Shown here: piece after piece, positions 1-8,103 of the stretch
How the letters are laid out: the number at the start of each line of letters is the position of its first letter
Numbering within the stretch: position 1 is the first letter of the stretch
Assembly: GCA_964412555.1 (NCBI GenBank)
Contig: CAYPPG010000096.1
Location: 1 to 19,893 of the forward strand
Direction: 5' to 3'
Origin: CAYPPG01 sp964412555
GTDB taxonomy: Bacteria > Hinthialibacterota > Hinthialibacteria > Hinthialibacterales > Hinthialibacteraceae
DNA length: 19,893 nucleotides
The notes under the pieces: generated by a model
What the model saw: only the letters and a program-made list of their open reading frames with translations
Database searches by the model: none
Told to the model about the DNA's origin: nothing
Translations under genes and position numbers: made by a program

Positions 1-218
1 AAGTGGACAGTGATCCATACAAATTCTTAGGACTCACGCGGGATGGCCGAATCAACTATTTCATATGGTCAAACGAGAATCTGTTTTCCACCCAATCCCA
101 ATTCACGGACGGTCCCGTGGGAGGGCATTCTTATCGATTTCGAGTGGCGGTGATTTTGTTTTCGGGAGGGGTGGAGTTTTTGCAAAGCGGGGTGGTGCGG
201 TATGAAGTGGAGGAATGA
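1..218 (+). CDS. 3' end of an unknown protein (partial, start outside window)
   Basis: An open frame enters from the left edge and stops with TGA at 216-218, leaving about 72 C-terminal residues. A GTG lies at position 3, but there is no room to see a ribosome binding site, so I treat this as the tail of a longer gene. The segment is rich in aromatic residues, glycine and valine with alternating hydrophobic positions (for example YRFRVAVILFSGG), which suggests beta strands, perhaps the end of a beta-sandwich domain. I recognise no family. It converges on the minus-strand membrane protein ending at 276, with 57 bases between them and no clear terminator hairpin. Confidence 0.5.
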   Translation, partial: VDSDPYKFLGLTRDGRINYFIWSNENLFSTQSQFTDGPVGGHSYRFRVAVILFSGGVEFLQSGVVRYEVEE

Positions 219-275
219 GCGTTTCATGCCAGGACAGACTACACTTACCCTGGATGCTTAGTTGTAAAGAATCGA

Positions 276-701
276 TTATTCCGGAGCTTTTAATTGTTGT
301 TCGTGGTGGAATTCGGAAGGGAAATAGGTTTTTTGCCGGATTCGATAGAGGAGATCGACATATTTTTTCTTGGAATCGGACGAGAGAGAACTCCCTAAAA
401 CTCGTGTCATTTCTTTTTCAGCCAATTCATCGAATAATCGGAGGGAATAAAGGATTTCAACAGGTTCATTAACGGTATATCGTTTCACAAGGTCTGTGAT
501 GGTGCTGCTCTCTTGATTTTCGAACTCCCGTACTTCCATTTCTTCGATCAGTTCTTGTTCTTTTTTGAATCTTTGATATCGCTTATAGGCAACAATAATG
601 AAGGTAATCAACACGACGCATATTCCAAGCGCCCATATCATGACGTCTAAATTGACGTCAGTAGGTGTTAAGAAAGGGACGTCAAAAGATTTGTTATTCA
701 T
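276..701 (-). CDS. Single-pass membrane protein with cytoplasmic helical domain
   Basis: A 141-residue protein. I chose the ATG at 701 because AAGG lies 9 bases upstream; an in-frame TTG at 719 has no such support. Residues 17-39 form one hydrophobic membrane segment, followed by a basic stretch (YKRYQRFKK) that favours a cytoplasmic C-terminus. Residues 40-66 are charged and may form a coiled coil. Residues 68-128 are a helical module (LVKRYTVNEPVEILYSLRLF, then LLYRIRQKTYF). From memory this resembles the helical region that precedes PilZ domains in some flagellar or c-di-GMP-related proteins, but no PilZ RxxxR motif is present, so this is only a hint. No function is assigned. It is transcribed alone, probably from the promoter at 738-765. 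Confidence 0.7.
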   Translation of the reverse strand: MNNKSFDVPFLTPTDVNLDVMIWALGICVVLITFIIVAYKRYQRFKKEQELIEEMEVREFENQESSTITDLVKRYTVNEPVEILYSLRLFDELAEKEMTRVLGSSLSSDSKKKYVDLLYRIRQKTYFPSEFHHEQQLKAPE

Positions 702-737
702 GGGCGTATACCTTCTCAACTAACGATATCTAAATAT

Positions 738-765
738 ATTGTAGCGAAAGACTGTAAAAAAGCAA
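738..765 (-). promoter_or_regulatory. Putative sigma-70 promoter of the membrane protein gene
   Basis: On the minus strand TTGCTT (760-765) and TACAAT (738-743) are separated by 16 bases. The -10 box matches the consensus at 5 of 6 positions; the -35 box is weak (3 of 6). This would give a leader of about 30 bases before the ATG at 701. Confidence 0.4.
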
Positions 766-928
766 ATAGAATGATCATATTTTGTTACATGTTTATTATT
801 TAGGTCAAGTTTGTGAGGAATCGTATGTTGCTTAGGTATAGTGTCGGTAACTTACTGAAAAACTTTAATTTTTGATGTTCGAGGAGAGATCGATTCTAGG
901 GTATGGTTCGAAAATAGCCTTGATGTCA

Positions 929-1582
929 TTATGGTTGTTTTAATTTATAAACGGAAGAATGGATTTTTCGCGATTCGATACGGAATTTGATTTCATAATG
1001 CGTGGCCGTATCAGTAGCATCGTCGATATCTTCAATAGATTCTTCCGAAATCTGCTGTTCCACGACATCGAAAAAGCCGGATTGGATTACGTTTTCATGT
1101 GCATAGGAAAAGTACTCGGAGTGATCGGTTTTCAAAAAGAGTGTTCCATCGGGAATAAGGGTTTCAGCCATTTTTTCAATGAACCGAAAATTGAACAATC
1201 GTCTTTTCTGATGGCGGTCTTTTGGCCACGGGTCGGGAAAATACACATGATAGGCATGAATTGTGTTCGGTTTGAGCAGGAGTTTCACCACCATATCGGC
1301 GTCCAAACATAGAAAAGCACAGTTCGATCGTGGTTTCTGCGTTGCCCGAAGGACGGCGATCCGTAAGAATTTAAGAGAACGTTCGATTCCCAGGAAATTT
1401 GTATTGGGTCTTCGCAAGGATTCCGCGAGAATGAATCGTCCTTTGCCGGTACCAATTTCGATTTCCACCGGATTTGCGTTGCCAAAGATGGATTGGAAAT
1501 TTAATTTTTCGTCGATGCTGCTGGGAGAAATCAAATAGGATTCCATTTCCGACGTATAGTGATAAATTGTTTTTGCACACAT
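929..1582 (-). CDS. trmB: tRNA (guanine-N7-)-methyltransferase TrmB
   Basis: A 217-residue cytoplasmic SAM-dependent methyltransferase that makes m7G at position 46 of the tRNA variable loop. The family hallmarks are in order: EIGTGKG (residues 42-48), the SAM-binding glycine loop; GIER (65-68), whose acidic residue usually contacts the ribose; LDADM (93-97); the signature FPDPWPKDRHQKRR (115-128) with the catalytic-type Asp; KTDH (151-154); and a T-x-YE-KFR element near 194-201. The length is normal for bacterial TrmB. The ATG at 1582 has only a weak upstream purine stretch (GAGA); a second in-frame ATG at residue 13 is possible. It diverges from the small membrane protein gene at 1671. Confidence 0.95.
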   Translation of the reverse strand: MCAKTIYHYTSEMESYLISPSSIDEKLNFQSIFGNANPVEIEIGTGKGRFILAESLRRPNTNFLGIERSLKFLRIAVLRATQKPRSNCAFLCLDADMVVKLLLKPNTIHAYHVYFPDPWPKDRHQKRRLFNFRFIEKMAETLIPDGTLFLKTDHSEYFSYAHENVIQSGFFDVVEQQISEESIEDIDDATDTATHYEIKFRIESRKIHSSVYKLKQP

Positions 1583-1670
1583 ACAAGTTTTTCTCGGGAA
1601 AGAGATGATTCGCGATTCCGTTTTGTTTTTTTGCCGTTATCTTATTACAGGATACTTTCTACAGAGATTG

Positions 1671-1925
1671 ATGCCTATGGATACTAAATTCTTTCACACA
1701 TTAGGATTGACGCTCGTCAATATCGGCTTGATTCTGTTTCTCGCATTGGCGATTGAGCAATTGTTTTTCCAAATAGATAAAAACAAACATTCACGCCGGT
1801 TTCTCGATAAGAGCACCATTTTTTACCAGAAACACTTCCCTCAAGACGGTTTGTATTTGTTCGAGTATGATGAGGACGATCATTTTCCCCCGAAACCGTC
1901 TGAAAAACCTTGGCTTCATGTTTAA
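1671..1925 (+). CDS. Small single-pass membrane protein, unknown
   Basis: About 84 residues when started at the ATG at 1671; ATGs at 1605 and 1677 are in the same frame and none has a strong ribosome binding site. I prefer 1671 or 1677 because a start at 1605 leaves only 22 bases to the divergent trmB start. Residues LGLTLVNIGLILFLALAIEQ form one membrane segment near the N-terminus. The rest is a short soluble tail with a basic patch (KNKHSRRF) and an acidic, proline-containing end (EYDEDDHFPPKPSEKPW). No family is recognised. The basic patch after the helix favours a cytoplasmic tail. Confidence 0.6.
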   Translation: MPMDTKFFHTLGLTLVNIGLILFLALAIEQLFFQIDKNKHSRRFLDKSTIFYQKHFPQDGLYLFEYDEDDHFPPKPSEKPWLHV

Positions 1926-1978
1926 CGTTTTTTTACCCTCCGATAATTTTCTTGATTGAAATGACAAAAAATGCGGAT

Positions 1979-1987
1979 TGTGATAAT
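1979..1987 (+). promoter_or_regulatory. Putative extended -10 promoter of the lamin-tail/CotH gene
   Basis: TGT followed directly by GATAAT (1982-1987) fits an extended -10 element (TGn plus a 5-of-6 match). No good -35 box lies at 16-18 bases; the nearest, TTGAAA, is 20 bases away. The predicted leader to the ATG at 2040 is about 45 bases. Confidence 0.35.
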
Positions 1988-2039
1988 GTGTAGAACAATC
2001 TCCATCTCTTTTTAATTCAAGGAGTTTTCATTCATTATT

Positions 2040-5000
2040 ATGCAGAATTCTAGTCTTGTTTCTTTTTTGAATGCTCAAAAAGCACAATGTTCTTTTCTCG
2101 ATTTGTTCCTCCATTGTCGGTTGGGATTGGCGTTTTTTGTTACTATTTCGGTTCTATTGACTCCCATTACGAATGCTGAGGTTGTGATCAATGAGATCAT
2201 GTATCATCCGCCTGCCGATGGAGGAGATGCCGAATATATCGAATTGTATAACACCGCGAAAGATCAAGTCGATATCTCGAATTGGAGTTTTCAGGACGGT
2301 ATCGATTTTCAATTTCCGCAAGGAACTTTTATCGAGGGAGAGGGATATCTGGTTGTTTGCCGGAATGAAATCTTTGTGCGTCAGAGTTATGGATTGGGAG
2401 AATTTCTCCCAACGGTGGGAAATTATGCGCCCTCGCAATTATCGAATGGTGGAGAACGGATTGTGCTCACCGACGTGGAAGGAAATGAGGTTGATCGTGT
2501 CAGTTACAATGATAATCCTCCTTGGCCGAGAAATGCTGACGGAGAAGGCGCCTCATTGGAGCTTGTTCATCCTTTGTCCGATAATAATAATGTCTTGTAT
2601 TGGCGGGCGAGTCAAATACCAACACCTGGCGCATATAATAGCCGCGCCGTGGATAGAATTCCCCCTCGAATTGACACCGTACGGCAGATCCCACAATCCC
2701 CCACAGATGAAGATGATGTGCGGATTGAAATCCGGTTCGATAGGGATGATTCCATACAAAATGTTACATTGACCTTCATGATCGACGGTGGAAGTCCGCA
2801 ATCCGTGCGCATGACACAAGAGGGAGACCGTTTTGAAGCGGTGCTTCCACCCCGGTCGAGCGGAACAGTTGTGGAATATTGGATTACGGCAGTCAATACT
2901 GATGGGTATAGTATTATCGCTCCAGCGGGATCGACGGACCGGTTGTATACGTATGTGGTGGAAAATCAACCGGTTGAGGCAGGGGCAGTAGTGATCAATG
3001 ACATTATGTATAACAATCCGGCTTCCTTTGATGAGGATAAGGAATGGATCGAATTGTATAATCCGAATACAGCGGCGGTGGATCTTTCTTACTGGGTAGT
3101 GAAAGATTCAGAAGATGTTCATTCGTTTCGTCTCCCCAAAGGCACAATTATCGAGGGAGAAGGTTATTTGCTCGTTGCACGGGAAAGAGAATCGGATTGG
3201 ACTGCCCCAGCGATAGTGGGACTTTCCTTTTCATTGGATGACGGGGGGGATTCTGTTCGCTTGATGGATCCGAATGGACGATTGATTGCTTCCGTCGAGT
3301 ATAATGACAACGGCGAGTGGCCCGAAGGCGCAGATGGTGATGGAGGGAGTCTCGAATTATTGCAAGTGACTCGTCCCAATGGCGATCCGAATAATTGGGG
3401 TCTTTCACCCTGGGGGGGAACGCCGGGGCGTTATAATGCTCGGGTGATTGCCGATCCGAATTATCACGATTTCGATGTGGTAATAAATGAAATTTATTAC
3501 CATCCTGTCGATGAAGAATATGGTGGGAATTTGGAAACTGAATATGTGGAATTGTTCAATCGGAGTTCTCAGGCTATCGATTTAAGTGGCTGGTATTTTT
3601 CTCAAGGGATTGATTTCAGTTTTCCCACTGGGACGATCCTCGTCGGGAAAGGATATCTTTTGGTTTGCCGCGACATAGAACGCTATCCCGATGTGAAAAA
3701 CAAAACAGGCAACTACGTATTGCAGTTGAGTAACGGCGGAGAAGCTCTTGCACTCACGAACGATCAATCCATCGTCATCGATTATGTCAGATACAGAGAT
3801 GAGCCTCCTTGGCCGGTATTGCCGGATGGCGAAGGAAGTTCGTTGGAACTGATTCACTCCCATGCCGATAATCGCCTTCCGAGTTCTTGGCGAAGTGGAC
3901 AACCGAGTAGTCCCGGACTTGCAAACAGCCGTTTAGTTTCCAATCCTCCACCTCGAATTTCCGAAGTCTCCCATAGCCCGAAGCTACCGACAGCACAGGC
4001 TTCGGAAGAACAAGTCGATACGCAGATGCTCGTCAGTGTGGGAGACCAATGGAAATTTTTTCGAGGGAGAACGGCTCCACCAAGCAATTGGAATGATCCC
4101 GATTTTCAGGCTACCGATTGGGAAGAAGGCCCTTCCGGCATTGGATATGGTGACAATGACGACGCCACCGTTCTCGATGACATGCGGTACAATTATTTAT
4201 CCGTGTATTTGCGGAAAGAATTTACCTTGGAAGATGTTGGGGATTATAGTCAATTTTGGTTGAGAATCGATTACGATGACAGTTTCATTGCCTATCTTAA
4301 CGGTGAAGAAATCGCACGGTCCTCCAATATAAGTGGGAATCCGACGTATGAGACTTCTGCCAATGCCAATCACGAAGCCGGAGCGCCGGAAAGTTTCGAT
4401 GTTTCTCGATATATACCATTATTGAGAAGTGGTACCAATGTGTTGGCCATTGAAGGGCATAACGTCAGTATGACCAGTTCCGATTTTAGTTTGATTCCAC
4501 AATTGGAACTGGTACGGGTGATACCTGCTTCGGAAGAGGATTCCGATACGATTGTTATCAGCGTCCGCGTTGACGACATCGACGGTATTTCTGAAGTGAA
4601 ATTGCACTATCAGCACCTCGTTTCTCCGATCGGTGTTGGATTGGTACTGGATGATTGGAGAAGCCTGCCGATGTTTGACGATGGTTCGCATGGCGACCGT
4701 CGTGCCGGTGACGGTGTTTACACCTTCACGCTCAATGATGCGGTTTCAGTCAAACCGAATGAGTTGTGGCGCTATAAAATTTCTGCGAAAGATGGGAAGG
4801 GAAACGAAGCAATCCTTCCGCTGCAGGATGATCTGACTCGAAATTTTATTTTTTATGTTGCAGATCGTTTAAAATCGCCGAAATATCCTACTATTCGCAT
4901 CTTTATGGAACGATCCGTGTTGAGTTGGCTGAATCGGAATGTTCAATCGGATGAAGAGCAGCCCTGCATCGTAGTGATAGGGAGAGAAGCGTTCGATCTT

Positions 5001-7358
5001 TACAACGCCGGAGGTGTTCGATATCGCGGACATGTTTTGCGTAACAAACCGAAGAAGAGCTGGAAAGTACGTTTTCCTAAAGGAAACCGCTGGCAAGAAA
5101 AGAGGGCATTGAATTTAAATGCGAATTATCAAACTTCGCCCTTGGTACGCGGTGAAGCCGGGTTCATGGAACATTTGGCATATGGTTTCTTTCGGGAAGC
5201 AGGGGTACCGGCAGCGAATACCGGTCATTGGCGAGTGGAATTGAACAATGATTATTACGGCTTGTTTATCATGGCCGAACAGTACAATGAAGATTTTATC
5301 GACCAACACGGTTTGCCAGAAGAAACGCGTATTTTCAAAGCGGGAGTGAAAGCACGGAGAAGTTATCTCACTCCTGAACCCAATTTTGAAACCTATGCGT
5401 TGAAGTATGAGTATATGATGGGCCGGGAAGACGATATCCAAGATCTAATCGATTTCATCGAGCGTCTCAACGATAGTTCGACTGATTTAAAGACTTTTTT
5501 CGAAACACATTTGGAGATCGATACTTATTTGGATTATCTTGCGTGTGTGGCTGTTTTATCGCATGTGGATAGCACCGAAAAGAATTATTTTCCCACGAAG
5601 GGTGCGAATAGCCGTTGGTTTATCATGCCATGGGATATTAGCCATGCCTGGGGGGAAATCCATACGAACAATTCGTTTCCGTTTCTTTCGGATTACAGTT
5701 TGTTGGATGGAGCACAGGGTGGAGTCTTCGGGGTAAATCGATTGCGGCAGAAATTTTTGAGTGTACCGGAATTCCGGCAGCGGTATTTCCAGCGATTACG
5801 CGATTTTACCGACCATAATTTCACTCGTGAACATCTTGATCCTGTTTTCGATGAATATTGGGATTATCTCAAAGACGCCATCGATGAAAACGTGGAGCGT
5901 TGGAACTCTCCTGGACAAATATCCCAGATGGTTCCACAAATGAAGCAGTATGTATCCAGTCGCATAGCCTTTATCCGGAATAATTCCCAGGTTCGGCCGG
6001 GCGGGATTCCAACTCAGCCGGTGAATTCCGCTCCGGAAGAAGGTTCATTATTGGCAAGCCGTTCTGTACGGTTGACGGCGGAATTTCCGGATGAGGGCAT
6101 TGTTGCTTCTGAGTGGGAAATTCAATCGAAAAGTGACAATTTTTTCCATCCGCATTGGAAAAGAACAGTAGAATTGTCTTCACCCGTTTCCATCGATGTG
6201 CCGCCTGGTGTTCTTGCGGCCGGTGCGAATTATTATTGGCGGGTGAGAATTCAAAACGAGGAAGGCTTGTGGAGCGATTGGTCTGCTTCGACATCCTTTA
6301 CGACCCGTGAATTGTTGTTGCCACCGGATGTACAAAATGTCGTGGTGACACCTTTCGATCAATCGGTGCGTTTGGAATGGGATCGGCCTGTAGCGGAAGA
6401 TTTGATTCGTGTGGATATTTTCTTGGGTACGAGCATCGTGGAGTCGACACCGATTCATGATTCCCGCGTTCGAATCCGCGACTTGGAGAATGGGCGCACT
6501 TATCCATTCACTATTCGGACTGTTTCTCGAGATCGGCAAGTCTCGCCTGGTGTGACGGTGACAGCTACACCTGTGGGGCCTCCACCGGTTGGGACGACGG
6601 TTGCCTATTTCCGTTTTGAGGGAAATGTCACCGATTCTGCCGGATACTTTGGTGAAGGACAATTGCTCGGAACCGCGTCTATTTCTGCGCCTGGGGCGGA
6701 GAATCCGGTTCCACTCAATCAATTACAAAATCTGAATTCTTTGAATTTGAACGGCGTTCCCGGAAATGGATTTCGTTTCGGTTCGGATGAAGCAGCCCTC
6801 GATGTGCGGGAGCAGTTGACAATTGAATGCTATGCACAACTATCGACTTCAGCGCAAGGCCCGATGGTTTTAGTGGATCGGTATGACGAGGAGAATGCGA
6901 GCCGGGATGGAATCTGGCGATTTGGAGTTAACTATTCCATGGCCGGATCACTCGACTTTTTCTTCAATGACGGCGATTCAACTTCCGGATTCGGTGGGCG
7001 GCTGCACATCACGACTGGAAAGCCGGTTGTGCCGTTTGACGGAGAATTTCATCATTTTGCGGCAGTTCTAAACCTAGATGCGGCGTCGGTACGGGATAAA
7101 GTGAAATTGTTTGTAGATGGTGTGCCGACCTTGTCGACCACTGTTTTTCATGAAGACGAGGAATCGGACTATGATTCGTTTCGAATCGGCAGTGATTTCC
7201 CAGTGTATGTTGGGGCGAAGCGTATGAGTGGAGCAACCGCCGAAGTATTGCAGGGACGCATTGACGAAGTGCGCCTTACAGTTGGAAATCTAGACCGACA
7301 GGCATTTCTGCATCCCTCGTCCGAACAACCGGCGGTGAAGGATTGGTCTTTGTTCTAA
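2040..7358 (+). CDS. Giant secreted protein: three lamin-tail domains, CotH kinase-like domain, Fn3 and LamG
   Basis: A 1772-residue exported protein. A long n-region and a hydrophobic stretch (LAFFVTISVLL) form a signal peptide, probably cut after ITNA near residue 46. Domains in order: lamin-tail 1 (about 47-205, starting VVINEIMYHP), an Ig-like region (206-310), lamin-tail 2 (316-470), lamin-tail 3 (478-636), a galactose-binding-like domain (660-828, with FWLRIDYDDSFIAYLNGEEI), an Ig-like linker (829-935), a CotH kinase-like domain (945-1314), two Fn3-like domains (1324-1423 and 1428-1513) and a LamG/concanavalin-like domain (1521-1757). The CotH part keeps GVRYRGHVLRNKPKKSWKVR, the LFIMAEQ segment and MPWDISHAW, with the metal-type Asp at residue 1199. 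The family role is extracellular binding plus possible protein or glycan phosphorylation. I see no C-terminal sorting or anchor signal. AAGGAG lies 15 bases before the ATG, which is unusually far. Confidence 0.93.
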   Translation: MQNSSLVSFLNAQKAQCSFLDLFLHCRLGLAFFVTISVLLTPITNAEVVINEIMYHPPADGGDAEYIELYNTAKDQVDISNWSFQDGIDFQFPQGTFIEGEGYLVVCRNEIFVRQSYGLGEFLPTVGNYAPSQLSNGGERIVLTDVEGNEVDRVSYNDNPPWPRNADGEGASLELVHPLSDNNNVLYWRASQIPTPGAYNSRAVDRIPPRIDTVRQIPQSPTDEDDVRIEIRFDRDDSIQNVTLTFMIDGGSPQSVRMTQEGDRFEAVLPPRSSGTVVEYWITAVNTDGYSIIAPAGSTDRLYTYVVENQPVEAGAVVINDIMYNNPASFDEDKEWIELYNPNTAAVDLSYWVVKDSEDVHSFRLPKGTIIEGEGYLLVARERESDWTAPAIVGLSFSLDDGGDSVRLMDPNGRLIASVEYNDNGEWPEGADGDGGSLELLQVTRPNGDPNNWGLSPWGGTPGRYNARVIADPNYHDFDVVINEIYYHPVDEEYGGNLETEYVELFNRSSQAIDLSGWYFSQGIDFSFPTGTILVGKGYLLVCRDIERYPDVKNKTGNYVLQLSNGGEALALTNDQSIVIDYVRYRDEPPWPVLPDGEGSSLELIHSHADNRLPSSWRSGQPSSPGLANSRLVSNPPPRISEVSHSPKLPTAQASEEQVDTQMLVSVGDQWKFFRGRTAPPSNWNDPDFQATDWEEGPSGIGYGDNDDATVLDDMRYNYLSVYLRKEFTLEDVGDYSQFWLRIDYDDSFIAYLNGEEIARSSNISGNPTYETSANANHEAGAPESFDVSRYIPLLRSGTNVLAIEGHNVSMTSSDFSLIPQLELVRVIPASEEDSDTIVISVRVDDIDGISEVKLHYQHLVSPIGVGLVLDDWRSLPMFDDGSHGDRRAGDGVYTFTLNDAVSVKPNELWRYKISAKDGKGNEAILPLQDDLTRNFIFYVADRLKSPKYPTIRIFMERSVLSWLNRNVQSDEEQPCIVVIGREAFDLYNAGGVRYRGHVLRNKPKKSWKVRFPKGNRWQEKRALNLNANYQTSPLVRGEAGFMEHLAYGFFREAGVPAANTGHWRVELNNDYYGLFIMAEQYNEDFIDQHGLPEETRIFKAGVKARRSYLTPEPNFETYALKYEYMMGREDDIQDLIDFIERLNDSSTDLKTFFETHLEIDTYLDYLACVAVLSHVDSTEKNYFPTKGANSRWFIMPWDISHAWGEIHTNNSFPFLSDYSLLDGAQGGVFGVNRLRQKFLSVPEFRQRYFQRLRDFTDHNFTREHLDPVFDEYWDYLKDAIDENVERWNSPGQISQMVPQMKQYVSSRIAFIRNNSQVRPGGIPTQPVNSAPEEGSLLASRSVRLTAEFPDEGIVASEWEIQSKSDNFFHPHWKRTVELSSPVSIDVPPGVLAAGANYYWRVRIQNEEGLWSDWSASTSFTTRELLLPPDVQNVVVTPFDQSVRLEWDRPVAEDLIRVDIFLGTSIVESTPIHDSRVRIRDLENGRTYPFTIRTVSRDRQVSPGVTVTATPVGPPPVGTTVAYFRFEGNVTDSAGYFGEGQLLGTASISAPGAENPVPLNQLQNLNSLNLNGVPGNGFRFGSDEAALDVREQLTIECYAQLSTSAQGPMVLVDRYDEENASRDGIWRFGVNYSMAGSLDFFFNDGDSTSGFGGRLHITTGKPVVPFDGEFHHFAAVLNLDAASVRDKVKLFVDGVPTLSTTVFHEDEESDYDSFRIGSDFPVYVGAKRMSGATAEVLQGRIDEVRLTVGNLDRQAFLHPSSEQPAVKDWSLF

Positions 7359-7373
7359 GAACTCGAATATAAG

Positions 7374-7411
7374 AATACCCCTCGCAATAAGCGAGGGGTA
7401 TTGCATTTTTT
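7374..7411 (+). terminator. Rho-independent terminator after the giant gene
   Basis: A perfect 12-base-pair stem (7374-7385 with 7391-7402) with loop AATAA is followed after three bases by six T residues. It begins 16 bases after the stop of the lamin-tail/CotH gene. The ferredoxin gene ends at 7430 on the other strand, so the hairpin could also slow transcription from that side, although the T-run favours the plus direction. Confidence 0.92.
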
Positions 7412-7429
7412 CATCGTCAGGCGACCAGA

Positions 7430-7663
7430 TTATTCGCCATCGTCGCCAATTGCGTCAACCGGACATTGCTCCATGGCTTCCTTCATGATATTTTCTTCTT
7501 CTTCATTTTCTGGCTGTTTGCAGACGATGTCATGATCTCCGTCTTCACTTTCCGTGAACATTTCCGGAGACATCTCGACGCATAAAGCGCACAAGATGCA
7601 GTTCTTGTCGATGTAGTATTTACCGGGCGCGTTATCTTCCCATCGTTCGTTGATATCAGCCAT
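7430..7663 (-). CDS. Single-cluster 4Fe-4S ferredoxin
   Basis: A 77-residue acidic soluble electron carrier. Cys22, Cys25 and Cys28 (CILCALC) and Cys67 (CPVDAI) form the ligand pattern of one [4Fe-4S] cluster. An extra Cys48 lies in the acidic middle segment and is not an obvious ligand. The N-terminal DINERWEDNAPGKYYID is typical of small ferredoxins I know from Planctomycetes and Verrucomicrobia. GAGGTG sits 5 bases before the ATG at 7663. It is a single gene with its own near-consensus promoter, so no redox partner can be read from its neighbours. Confidence 0.93.
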   Translation of the reverse strand: MADINERWEDNAPGKYYIDKNCILCALCVEMSPEMFTESEDGDHDIVCKQPENEEEENIMKEAMEQCPVDAIGDDGE

Positions 7664-7696
7664 ATTATCACCTCGAAAAAATGTTTAGAAATTTGA

Positions 7697-7719
7697 TCAG
7701 AGAACTCAGATTTCTCTGA
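7697..7719 (-). promoter_or_regulatory. Leader hairpin upstream of the ferredoxin gene
   Basis: TCAGAGAA (7697-7704) and TTCTCTGA (7712-7719) form a perfect 8-base inverted repeat with a 7-base loop. It lies between the predicted transcription start (near 7727) and the ribosome binding site, so it would be in the 5' leader of the ferredoxin mRNA, or could act as an operator just downstream of the promoter. Confidence 0.45.
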
Positions 7720-7733
7720 AACTATCGATAAAA

Positions 7734-7762
7734 ATTTTACCGATTCACCCGTACATCGTCAA
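7734..7762 (-). promoter_or_regulatory. Strong sigma-70-type promoter of the ferredoxin gene
   Basis: On the minus strand TTGACG (7757-7762) and TAAAAT (7734-7739) are separated by exactly 17 bases. Each box matches the consensus at 5 of 6 positions. The predicted start near 7727 gives a leader of about 64 bases containing the 8-base inverted repeat at 7697-7719. Confidence 0.65.
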
Positions 7763-8103
7763 GTCGCTGAAGGAATCCATCATTTTTCATCTCAACTGCA
7801 TTTTTCATAGTGTAGGAACGAGTCCCATTTCAAAAACAACGGAAATCATGAGTTTGATCACAATTAGTATTATTGGCGGGAATCTAGTCAGTCGAGAATG
7901 ATTGAAGAAAACATAAAGTGTTTCAATTTGATCAGGCAAGATCAAGGTGGGTTATGGTGTCATAATTGAATGATGTACAGAAGGACTTTTCCTTTTGTTC
8001 TTGAAGAAAACCTGATTTTGTAACATTTTTGCCCTCATAACGTTTCTTCTCATAGAGTCATGAGAAAAATAACAGCTAACGAAATGCCATCCTGGAGCAA
8101 ACA
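7763..8103. other. Non-coding stretch upstream of the LolA-like gene
   Basis: About 340 AT-rich bases with no convincing coding frame, tRNA or conserved RNA that I can recognise. It holds a possible extended -10 element for the plus-strand gene (TGT then CATAAT at 7961-7966, no good -35), the hairpin at 8047-8066, and GGAG six bases before the ATG at 8104. Confidence 0.4.
8047..8066 (+). promoter_or_regulatory. Inverted repeat before the LolA-like/thioredoxin chimera
   Basis: TTCTCAT (8047-8053) and ATGAGAA (8060-8066) are perfect 7-base arms with a 6-base spacer, 37 bases before the start codon. There is no T-run, so it is not a terminator. It could be an operator or a leader hairpin. Confidence 0.3.

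Noticed and set aside
1378..1391. T-loop-like GTTCGATTCCC resembling a tRNA 3' half
   Set aside because: It lies inside the conserved trmB coding region and has no acceptor or anticodon stem around it.
5115..5441. Minus-strand open frame opposite the CotH domain
   Set aside because: The plus strand carries conserved CotH motifs; the antisense frame is a shadow.
6180..6722. Long minus-strand open frame opposite the giant gene
   Set aside because: The plus-strand frame encodes recognisable Fn3 and LamG sequence; the antisense product has no family-like pattern and no ribosome binding site.
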